A stretch of 5,018 nt of DNA. Source: Brevundimonas sp. (GTDB taxonomy: Bacteria; Pseudomonadota; Alphaproteobacteria; Caulobacterales; Caulobacteraceae). Positions 1 to 5,018 of this stretch are shown one piece after another. A model generated the notes under the pieces. It was not told the origin of the DNA, made no database searches, and saw only the letters and a list, made by a program, of their open reading frames with translations. A program made the translations under genes and the position numbers. The DNA is taken from positions 1 to 5,018 of the forward strand of contig JADGMZ010000122.1 of NCBI GenBank assembly GCA_015234495.1. Reading direction: 5' to 3'. The stretch's first letter is position 1, and every line of letters begins with the position of its first letter.

Positions 1-1460
1 CCGCGCGGCCGCGAGGTGTAGAAGCGCTCGAACACCGTCTCCAGGTTCTCCGGCGGGATGCCCGGACCGTCGTCATCGATGCGCACCCGCACCGGCCGGT
101 CGGGATCGAGGTCGTCGCGCGACAGGCTGACCCGCACCTGCCCGCCCGGAGCGCTGAACGAGCGGGCGTTGTCGATCAGATTGCGGAACACCTGTCCCAG
201 CGGCCCGTCGCGGCCGCGGATCATGGCGTGGTCGCCGCCGGGGCCGGCGAAGGACACATGCACCCCGTTGGGCTTCATGCCCGCCTCGTAGACCTCGACG
301 ATCTCGCGCAGCAGCACGGTCAGGTCGATCTGGCGGGGGCGGTCGCGGTTCAGCTCGGCGTCCAGCCGCGAGGCGTTGGAGATGTCGGTGATCAGCCGGT
401 CCAGACGCCGCACGTCCTGTTGCAGCAGGGCGGTGAGCTTTTCGCGCTGGGCCTCGGTCCGGACCAGCGGCAGGGTCTCGAGCGCCGAGCGGATCGAGGT
501 CAGCGGGTTCTTGATCTCGTGGGCCACGTCGGCGGCGAAGCGCTCGATGGCGTCCATCCGGTCCGACAGGGTCTCGGTCATGGTCTCCAGCGAGCGGGCC
601 AGGTCGCCGATCTCGTCCTTGCGGTGATCGAGGTCGGGCAGGGAGATGGCCCGCGCCCGCTGCAGCCGCACCGCGTCCGCCGCCGCCGACAGCCGCATCA
701 CCGGCCGCGCCACGAACAGGTGCAGGAGCAGCGAGCCGAGCAGGTTGACGAACAGGGCGACCAGGGCGAACGGCATCAGCGCCCGGCGCTGCGCGCCGAG
801 GGTCTCGTCCACGTCCCCGGCCTCGAGCGTCAGCACGCCCAGCACCTGGTGGACGTGACGCACCGGGACCGACACCGACACCACCCGGTCGCCGGATTCC
901 GATCGGCGGACGGTGGCCTGGGCCTCGCCCTCCAGCGCCCCGCGGATCTCCTCGGACAGGGCGGCTTCGGCCTCCCGCACCGCCGCCCTTTCCCCCTTCT
1001 GGTCGACAGACGGAGCCGGCGAACCGGCGGGGAGCGCAGGCGGCAGGGGCTCCCCGGGAATGGCCTCCGTGACGCGGTAGCTGTCCGCCACCACCACCTC
1101 GTCGATCCCGAACAGCCGGGCGCGCTGGCCCTCGGGAATGATGACGTCGACGAACAGCTTGCTCGCCTCGATCTCGTCGAAGGTCGGCTGGGGCTCTCCC
1201 TGGGTCACGCCGCGCTCGGCCAGGACCTGCGCCAGGATTTCGCCCTGCGCCTTCAGCGTCTCCTGGCGCGCCTCGATCAGGCCGCGGCTCCATTCGTTCA
1301 AAACCAGCGCCCCGACGAACAGGATCAGCAGGCTGAGGAGGTTGAGGGCGAGGATGAAGCCGCCCAGCCGCGAGCCGCCGAACCGCCGGGGGCGGCGCGG
1401 GCGGTCGTCGTCGCCCGGATCGGCCGGATCAGCTTTCGCGATATCGATATCCGACGCCAT
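1..1460 (-). CDS. chvG: ChvG-type sensor histidine kinase (C-terminus cut by window edge)
   Basis: This is an inner-membrane sensor kinase that autophosphorylates on histidine and passes the phosphate to ChvI. Translating the minus strand from the ATG at 1460 gives 486 residues with no stop before the left edge. Residues 1-33 are a charged cytoplasmic N-tail. Hydrophobic segments lie near 34-54 (TM1) and 231-251 (TM2), enclosing a periplasmic sensor of about 175 residues with a Pro/Ala-rich stretch at about 134-151. A HAMP linker follows at about 252-303. The H-box [18 protein letters not shown] places the phosphoacceptor at His314. The N-box RNLIDNARS has Asn427 and Asn431, the G1 box DDDGPGIP lies at 462-469, and the F-box [10 protein letters not shown] ends at 486. 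The G2 box must lie outside the window. No ATG, GTG or TTG occurs in frame between codon 1 and TM1, which supports this start. The start overlaps the 3' end of chvI by 32 bp, suggesting translational coupling. In relatives, hprK and PTS genes often follow. Confidence 0.95.
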   Translation of the reverse strand, partial: MASDIDIAKADPADPGDDDRPRRPRRFGGSRLGGFILALNLLSLLILFVGALVLNEWSRGLIEARQETLKAQGEILAQVLAERGVTQGEPQPTFDEIEASKLFVDVIIPEGQRARLFGIDEVVVADSYRVTEAIPGEPLPPALPAGSPAPSVDQKGERAAVREAEAALSEEIRGALEGEAQATVRRSESGDRVVSVSVPVRHVHQVLGVLTLEAGDVDETLGAQRRALMPFALVALFVNLLGSLLLHLFVARPVMRLSAAADAVRLQRARAISLPDLDHRKDEIGDLARSLETMTETLSDRMDAIERFAADVAHEIKNPLTSIRSALETLPLVRTEAQREKLTALLQQDVRRLDRLITDISNASRLDAELNRDRPRQIDLTVLLREIVEVYEAGMKPNGVHVSFAGPGGDHAMIRGRDGPLGQVFRNLIDNARSFSAPGGQVRVSLSRDDLDPDRPVRVRIDDDGPGIPPENLETVFERFYTSRPR

Positions 1461-2133
1461 ACAGGGTCTCGATCGCGTCGAACTCGGGATCGACCACCCG
1501 GAACTTCTTGCGCATCCGCTTGACGTGGCTGTCGATGGTGCGGTCGTCGACATAGACCTGGTCGTCGTAGGCGGCGTCCATCAGGTTGTCGCGGCTCTTC
1601 ACGAAGCCGGGACGCTGGGCCAGCGCCTGCAGCAGCAGGAATTCGGTCACCGTCAGCTTCACCGGCTTGCCGTCCCAGGTGCACTCGTGGCGGGCCGGGT
1701 CCATCGACAGCTTGCCGCGCTTGATGGCCTTGGTGGAGCCGTCGCCCGTCGGCTCGGCCTCGCCGCCGTCGGCGCCGGTGCGCCGCAGCAGGGCCTTGAC
1801 CCGTTCGATCAGCAGCCGCTGGCTGAACGGCTTGTGGATGTAATCGTCGGCGCCGAGGTTGAAGCCGAGGATCTCGTCGATCTCCTCGTCCTTGGAGGTC
1901 AGCATGATGACCGGCAGCTGGCTGGTCTGGCGCAGGCGGCGCAGCACCTCCATCCCGTCCATCCGGGGCATCTTCACGTCGAGGATGGCCAGGTCCGGCG
2001 GATTGGACTCCAGCGCCTCCAGGCCCGCCGCCCCGTCGTGCCAGGCGGTGACCTTGTGGCCATGGCTTTCCAGCGCCAGAGAGACGGACGCCACGATGTT
2101 CTCGTCGTCGTCGACCAGGGTGATGTTGGCCAA
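1429..2133 (-). CDS. chvI: ChvI-type OmpR/PhoB family response regulator
   Basis: This cytoplasmic transcription factor is activated by phosphorylation from ChvG. In alphaproteobacteria the pair governs responses to acid and envelope stress; in Caulobacter it also controls the small RNA ChvR. The protein has 234 residues, normal for the OmpR family. The receiver domain (about 3-120) shows the acidic pocket Asp8-Asp9-Asp10, phosphoacceptor Asp52 in [12 protein letters not shown], Thr79/Ser80 in [10 protein letters not shown], and Lys101 in YIHKPFS. A winged-helix DNA-binding domain follows (about 130-232), with [12 protein letters not shown], a recognition region [14 protein letters not shown], and the terminal [15 protein letters not shown] chose the TTG at 2133 because AAGGAG lies 7 nt upstream and the receiver fold begins directly ([13 protein letters not shown]). 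A GTG at 2166 would add 11 residues ([11 protein letters not shown]), translated through that Shine-Dalgarno. The gene is first in an operon with chvG and divergent from the gene at 2285. Confidence 0.96.
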   Translation of the reverse strand: MANITLVDDDENIVASVSLALESHGHKVTAWHDGAAGLEALESNPPDLAILDVKMPRMDGMEVLRRLRQTSQLPVIMLTSKDEEIDEILGFNLGADDYIHKPFSQRLLIERVKALLRRTGADGGEAEPTGDGSTKAIKRGKLSMDPARHECTWDGKPVKLTVTEFLLLQALAQRPGFVKSRDNLMDAAYDDQVYVDDRTIDSHVKRMRKKFRVVDPEFDAIETLYGVGYRYRES

Positions 2134-2284
2134 GGGCGGTCTCCTTGAGGCTTCCCGTTTCCGCACTAACGCGCGGCAAGCGTTACCGTTCTAAATCAAC
2201 TGGGTGAGATTACGGCGATAAAATGGGCCGCCGCGCCTGAATGCGCAACGCAGGGAAACCCGGCCTTAAAGGCTTGGCTCCACA
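2134..2284. promoter_or_regulatory. Divergent intergenic region between chvI and the 2285 gene
   Basis: This 151-bp stretch must carry the promoters for the chvI-chvG operon (leftward) and for the gene at 2285 (rightward). It includes the most AT-rich part of the window (about 2187-2224), unusual in such GC-rich DNA and typical of promoters. Possible elements are TTGATT on the minus strand (2199-2194) as a -35-like box and TAAAAT on the plus strand (2219-2224) as a -10-like box. Neither has a convincing partner at 16-18 bp, so no exact promoter is assigned. A small perfect inverted repeat, GCCTT-A-AAGGC (2263-2273), lies 11 nt before the ATG at 2285. It could be an operator or chance, and it overlaps the only weak Shine-Dalgarno there (AAAGG, 2268-2272). 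ChvI family members may autoregulate, but I claim no ChvI box. Confidence 0.45.
2141..2146 (-). promoter_or_regulatory. Shine-Dalgarno of chvI (decides the TTG start)
   Basis: AAGGAG on the minus strand sits 7 nt before the TTG at 2133. This is close to the ideal match and spacing, and it is the main reason for preferring this rare start codon to the in-frame GTG at 2166. No comparable purine-rich site was seen immediately before 2166. Confidence 0.8.
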
Positions 2285-4030
2285 ATGGCGGCTCATTCGT
2301 ATGAGCGCTCCATGGCCGGCCCTGTCCACTACGAAGTCTATATCCGCAAGACGGCGCCTGCTCCCTGGAGCCTCCAGATGGCGACGGAGGACCGCGCCCA
2401 CGCGATCCGGACCGCGGAAGACCTGCTGGACGACAACCGCGCGGCCGCCGTCCGGGTCACCAAGGAGATGCTCGATCCGGACACCATGGCCTTCAACAGC
2501 GTCACCGTCCTGACGCGCGGCGCGCCCGAGGTCCAGCGCAAGCGCGTGGTGGCCGAGGAGGACATCGGCCCGCGGTGCAGCGCGCCGCAGGATTTCTACG
2601 CCCCGATGGCGCGCGACCTGATCGGCCGGGTCCTCGAGGACTGGCTGAACCGCCAGGGCGTCACCGCCTTCGAACTGCTGCACCGGCCGGACCTGGCGGA
2701 GAAGCTGGAGGCCTCGGGCGTCGAACTGCAGCACGCCATCCAGAAGGTCGCGGTGCCGGAGAGCCAGGCCGTGGGCCAGCCGGTGCACGACCTGGTCCGC
2801 CACTACCAGAAGCTCAGCGAGCGGGCGATCGAGCGGCTGCTGCTCGCCGGCCGCAAGAACCAGTTCCCGGACCTGGACGACCACTCGCTCGCCGACCTGG
2901 CCCATCGGCTGGCCGGCCAGACCGACCGCGCCTTCATCATGGGCGGCGTCATCGCCGGCGCGCTCAAGGGCGCGCGGGGCGGCCGGGCCCGGCTCGACCG
3001 GCTGATGGACCTGGCCGACCGCGCGCCCATGGAGGGCCCGCCGCACGCCATGGTCATGGTGCCGATCGAACAGGTGATGTGCGAATTGTTCGCCGCCCGC
3101 ACCAATCTGGCCGACGTGCTCGGCCCCGGCCTGGACCAGGGCGCGTCCCTGGCTGCGGTGGTGCGGATGGTGGCCTCGAAGGAGGTCGCCGCGCTGATCC
3201 AGCAGGATTCCCGCCTGGCCCTGCAGGTGCCGGTGGTCGAGGGCCCCGCCGCCCGTCTGGGCGAACGGCTCGCGGCCGGGCAGTTCCCGCTGCTGTCCGC
3301 CGCCCTGGCGAGGATGGTCGTTCGCGAACTGATGAGCCCGCGCCGTCTGCGTCCCAACGACGCCTCGGGCGAGATCGACATCCTGCGCACCCTGGCCATG
3401 ACCCTGACCGCGACCGCGGGCCGGCTGCTGACGCTCGAGGAGGTGCAGACCGCCTTCAACGAACGCTCCAAGGCCCTCGTCACCGCCGACTTCGTGGCCG
3501 CCTATGTGAAGCCCTGCACCACCGTGCTGTGCGAGGCCGAAGCCCTGACCCGGCTCTGCGAGAACGTCACCGGCACGGCCAACAAGCGCGCCGCCGCCCG
3601 CTGGCTGTCGGCCTGCGTCGGCTCCTTGCGCTTCGAGAGCGAAATGCGCGCCGCCTCGGCCGGGCACACCACCGCCCAGAAGCTGGGCATCCTCGCGACG
3701 CTGGCGCGCGCCCTTCGCGGCTGCGGCCTGTCAGAGCGGGACGAGACCGAGATCGTCGCCGCCATCGGCCTGGTCGGCGGGACCGTCGAGGCCGAGGCGC
3801 GGATCGTGGCCATGCTGGTCCGCTCGCCCGCGCCGCTGCCGCAGAAGCTTTCGGCGCTGCTGCGCATGGCCGCCGGAGAGACGGCCCCGCCGGGCCCTGC
3901 GGCCGACCGGGCCAGGGCCGAGGCCGTCAGGCTGTTTCGCGCGCCGGAGAACCGAGCCATGCTGGCGGCCGCGCCCGAGACGCTGACGCCCCTCAAGGGC
4001 CTGATGAAGGCCGCCGGCCTGGCGGCCTGA
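2285..4030 (+). CDS. Conserved-looking protein of unknown function, 581 aa
   Basis: I cannot assign a function. Codon use is strongly GC3-biased along the whole frame and the other frames give low-complexity Arg/Gly/Pro translations, so the gene is real. The N-terminal segment (about 15-75, YEVYIRK, PWSLQMATEDR, VRVTKEMLD, SVTVLTRG) looks like a small alpha/beta domain. The pattern resembles alphaproteobacterial hypothetical proteins I recall, though this is unchecked. From about 100 to the end the protein is almost entirely predicted amphipathic helix, with Ala/Leu/Arg-rich segments such as LNRQGVTAFELL, PIEQVMCELFAA, LLTLEEVQTAF and ERSKALVTADFVAAYV. No signal peptide, convincing membrane segment or catalytic motif is seen. 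Cys411, Cys416 and Cys425 cluster, but no ligand pattern is clear. An in-frame TAA at 2267 bounds the start. ATG 2285 has only a distant AAAGG, and ATG 2312 (MAGPVHYEVY) is a plausible alternative. The gene is divergent from chvI and ends 5 bp from a convergent stop. Confidence 0.88.
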   Translation: MAAHSYERSMAGPVHYEVYIRKTAPAPWSLQMATEDRAHAIRTAEDLLDDNRAAAVRVTKEMLDPDTMAFNSVTVLTRGAPEVQRKRVVAEEDIGPRCSAPQDFYAPMARDLIGRVLEDWLNRQGVTAFELLHRPDLAEKLEASGVELQHAIQKVAVPESQAVGQPVHDLVRHYQKLSERAIERLLLAGRKNQFPDLDDHSLADLAHRLAGQTDRAFIMGGVIAGALKGARGGRARLDRLMDLADRAPMEGPPHAMVMVPIEQVMCELFAARTNLADVLGPGLDQGASLAAVVRMVASKEVAALIQQDSRLALQVPVVEGPAARLGERLAAGQFPLLSAALARMVVRELMSPRRLRPNDASGEIDILRTLAMTLTATAGRLLTLEEVQTAFNERSKALVTADFVAAYVKPCTTVLCEAEALTRLCENVTGTANKRAAARWLSACVGSLRFESEMRAASAGHTTAQKLGILATLARALRGCGLSERDETEIVAAIGLVGGTVEAEARIVAMLVRSPAPLPQKLSALLRMAAGETAPPGPAADRARAEAVRLFRAPENRAMLAAAPETLTPLKGLMKAAGLAA

Positions 4031-4035
4031 CCGGC

Positions 4036-4356
4036 TCAGTCGAAGATGTCGAAGATGTCCATCCGCTTCTTCTTCTTGTAGCGGTAGTCGTCGCTCCGGT
4101 GGCGATCGTCGCGGTAGCGGTCGTCGCGATAGCCGGGGGTGTTTCCCCACGGCTGCCGGGGCGGCTGGGCGTGCGCCTGCGGCGGGACCTGTGGAGCCGA
4201 GGCCCGGCCCTCGGCCGTCGCCGCCTCCATCAGCTTCTCCAGCTCGCCGCGGTCCAGCCAGACCCCGCGGCAGGTCGGGCACATGTCGAACTGGACGCCG
4301 CCGCGCTCCAGCGTCTGCATGGCGGCGTTGTCATTGGGGCACATCAGTAGCGGCAC
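4036..4356 (-). CDS. Small TFIIB-type zinc-ribbon protein (zf-TFIIB family)
   Basis: This is a 106-residue, probably cytoplasmic protein of unknown role. Residues 5-43 match the bacterial zf-TFIIB ribbon: MCPNDNAAM, then GGVQFDMCPTCRGVWLDRGELEKLM. Cys26 and Cys29 form one metal-binding knuckle. In the other knuckle only Cys6 is present, and the place of the second Cys is taken by Asp9 (CPND). I recall CPxD variants as common in this family, so this need not mean loss of metal. A Pro/Gln/Ala linker (about 50-75) leads to a charged repeat (YRDDRYRDDRHRSDDYRY), then KKKKR and the end MDIFDIFD. The GTG at 4356 is chosen because GGAG lies 7 nt upstream, giving MPLLMCPND. The ATG at 4344 would begin one residue before Cys6 and lacks a well-spaced Shine-Dalgarno. 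The gene converges with the 581-aa gene and appears monocistronic. Confidence 0.9.
   Translation of the reverse strand: MPLLMCPNDNAAMQTLERGGVQFDMCPTCRGVWLDRGELEKLMEAATAEGRASAPQVPPQAHAQPPRQPWGNTPGYRDDRYRDDRHRSDDYRYKKKKRMDIFDIFD
4039..4131 (-). repeat. Short coding repeats in the tail of the zinc-ribbon protein
   Basis: Two in-frame repeats make up the C-terminal tail. At 4078-4131 a degenerate repeat encodes YRDDR, YRDDR, HRSDDYRY, alternating Arg/Tyr with paired Asp. At 4039-4059 the 9-bp unit GACATCTTC occurs twice in tandem plus one GAC, encoding DIFDIFD at the extreme C-terminus. The lysine run KKKK lies between them. This suggests a flexible, charged tail ending in a short hydrophobic/acidic motif. 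The repeat is visible in the sequence; the role is inferred. Confidence 0.6.
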
Positions 4357-4363
4357 AGGGCGT

Positions 4364-4367
4364 CTCC
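4364..4367 (-). promoter_or_regulatory. Shine-Dalgarno of the zinc-ribbon gene
   Basis: GGAG on the minus strand lies 7 nt before the GTG at 4356 and 19 nt before the ATG at 4344. The spacing favours the GTG and a four-residue longer protein. Confidence 0.6.
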
Positions 4368-4460
4368 ACGCGGGATTTCGGAAGGTCGGGCGCCCCGGCG
4401 CCGCGGATTGGGCCGGAGTCGAACGCCGAAGCGCCCGATGCGGTCCGACATCACGCGCCT

Positions 4461-4484
4461 CCGGCGGGGAGGGGAAACCGCCGG
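4461..4484 (-). terminator. Possible hairpin downstream of the flavoprotein gene
   Basis: CCGGCGG (4461-4467) and CCGCCGG (4478-4484) form a perfect 7-bp GC-only stem with a 10-nt loop. It lies about 80 nt after the stop of the leftward flavoprotein gene, so it could end that transcript. No T-run follows on the minus strand, so it does not fit the classic intrinsic terminator, and in DNA this GC-rich such a stem may be chance. Confidence 0.22.
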
Positions 4485-4566
4485 CGGCCGCGCCAGAGGG
4501 GCCCGTCCCGCACACTCAAACTGGGGGCGGATTGACCTTGCAGCAAGAGGCCGGAACGTCGCGGTC

Positions 4567-5018
4567 TCAGCAGGCCTGCCCGGCGGCCCAGCCGGACGAC
4601 CACGCCCACTGGAAATTATAGCCGCCCAGCCAGCCGGTGACGTCCACAGCCTCGCCGATCACATACAGGCCCGGCACGGATTTCGCGGCCATGGTCTGCT
4701 GGTCCAGCTGGTCCGTGGCCACCCCGCCCAGGGTGACTTCGGCGGTGCGGTAGCCCTCGCTGCCGACCGGCTTGACGCTCCAGCGGTTCACGGCTTCATC
4801 CAGCCGCCGCAACGCCTTGTCCGGCAGGTCGGCCAGATTTCCCTGCGCTCCCTCCTGCTCGACCAGCACCTCGGCCAGCCGTTTCGGAACGAGGTGGCCC
4901 AGCGCCGTATGCGCCGCCTGCCGACCGTTTTCCGCCTTCATCGACTTCAGCGCCGCGAACACCTCCACGCCGGGCGCCATGGCCACCGAGATCGCCTCGC
5001 CCTCGCGCCAGTAGGAGC
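4567..5018 (-). CDS. C-terminal part of a HI0933/YhiN-family NAD(P)/FAD-dependent oxidoreductase
   Basis: The open frame enters from the right edge and ends at TGA 4567-4569, giving 149 whole residues of a protein that is usually about 400 long. The end shows the family signature: EVTLGGVATDQLD, then KSVPGLYVIGEAVDV and TGWLGGYNFQWAWSSGWAAG, covering roughly 4576-4740. In this family the GE..D..G..GGYN.Q.A..SG block is part of the conserved C-terminal portion of the FAD-binding fold; the N-terminal Rossmann motif must lie beyond 5018. The earlier part (about residues 20-100 of the fragment) corresponds to the inserted domain, with HLVPKRLAEVLVEQ. The GTG at 4986 is internal, because the frame continues upstream with family-like sequence (SYWREGEAIS). 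Family members are cytoplasmic flavoproteins. The reaction is poorly defined for most of them, so I name no substrate. The gene reads in the same direction as the zinc-ribbon gene but lies 210 bp away. Confidence 0.93.
   Translation of the reverse strand, partial: SYWREGEAISVAMAPGVEVFAALKSMKAENGRQAAHTALGHLVPKRLAEVLVEQEGAQGNLADLPDKALRRLDEAVNRWSVKPVGSEGYRTAEVTLGGVATDQLDQQTMAAKSVPGLYVIGEAVDVTGWLGGYNFQWAWSSGWAAGQAC

Larger units (their letters stand above)
4357..4566. other. Non-coding stretch between the flavoprotein and zinc-ribbon genes
   Basis: These 210 bp hold the 3' flank of the flavoprotein gene and the upstream region of the zinc-ribbon gene, both read leftward. Open frames here give Arg/Pro/Gly-rich translations without recognisable motifs, and I see no convincing small gene. 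A promoter for the zinc-ribbon gene is expected here, but no clear -35/-10 pair was found. GC-rich inverted repeats occur, including the hairpin at 4461-4484 and a GGCGCC-containing stretch near 4389-4402. Confidence 0.5.

Noticed and set aside
73..1293. A 406-codon minus-strand open frame inside chvG
   Set aside because: Its translation is Arg/Gly/Pro/Ala low complexity. The chvG frame in the same DNA carries complete histidine kinase motifs, so this is a shadow of GC-rich coding DNA.
228..2148. Long plus-strand open frames (228-1523 and 1138-2148) opposite chvG and chvI
   Set aside because: They are antisense shadows with biased composition (Gln/Val/Leu/Gly/His-rich) and no recognisable domain. 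The minus-strand genes explain the region.
2210..3667. A 485-codon minus-strand open frame opposite the 581-aa gene
   Set aside because: It has low-complexity Gly/His/Gln/Ala/Arg composition and no motifs, and it would overlap the divergent promoter region. The plus-strand frame has the better codon pattern.
2575..4350. A 591-codon plus-strand open frame overlapping the 581-aa gene and running into the zinc-ribbon gene
   Set aside because: It is Arg/Ala/Gly/Pro-rich throughout, crosses two better-supported genes and has no domain.
4381..4450. A tRNA-like TTCGACTCC T-loop motif on the minus strand near 4418-4426
   Set aside because: The flanking bases do not form a 5-bp T-stem, and no acceptor, anticodon or D arm could be fitted around it.
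4357..4515. Upstream extension of the zinc-ribbon gene to a start at 4515 (159 aa)
   Set aside because: The extra N-terminus is low-complexity, while GTG 4356 has a well-spaced GGAG and places the ribbon at the usual position near the N-terminus.
4534..4552. Palindrome CTTGC-A-GCAAG preceded by a TTGACC box on the plus strand
   Set aside because: There is no matching -10 box and no plus-strand gene follows. The stem is too short to call a terminator or operator.

Overview
The window comes from a GC-rich chromosome with strongly GC-biased third codon positions. The gene content points to an alphaproteobacterium: a ChvI/ChvG two-component system with the overlapping chvI-chvG arrangement seen in that class. 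My best guess is Caulobacterales (Caulobacter, Phenylobacterium or Brevundimonas type). This rests on remembered protein similarity, not a search.

Layout. Positions 1-2133 (minus strand) hold chvI followed by chvG, which overlap by 32 bp. They encode an OmpR-type response regulator and a membrane histidine kinase whose last catalytic part runs off the left edge. The reading frames imply that chvI starts at a TTG codon with a strong Shine-Dalgarno, not at the longer GTG start. A 151-bp, relatively AT-rich divergent intergenic region (2134-2284) separates chvI from a plus-strand gene (2285-4030). That gene encodes a 581-residue, mostly helical, probably cytoplasmic protein of unknown function. 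It ends 5 bp from the convergent stop of a small minus-strand gene (4036-4356), which encodes a TFIIB-type zinc-ribbon protein with a charged, repetitive tail. After a 210-bp non-coding stretch, positions 4567-5018 (minus strand) contain the C-terminal part of a HI0933/YhiN-type flavoprotein whose N-terminus lies beyond the right edge.

How they work together. ChvG and ChvI form one signalling unit. In Caulobacter and rhizobia the family responds to acid and cell-envelope stress, and ChvI controls envelope genes. The 581-aa gene shares the upstream region with chvI, so co-regulation is possible but unproven. The zinc-ribbon gene and the flavoprotein gene show no evident functional tie to it. 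I found no mobile element, CRISPR array, tRNA or rRNA, and no convincing novel multi-gene system. The most interesting unknown is the 581-aa protein beside chvIG.
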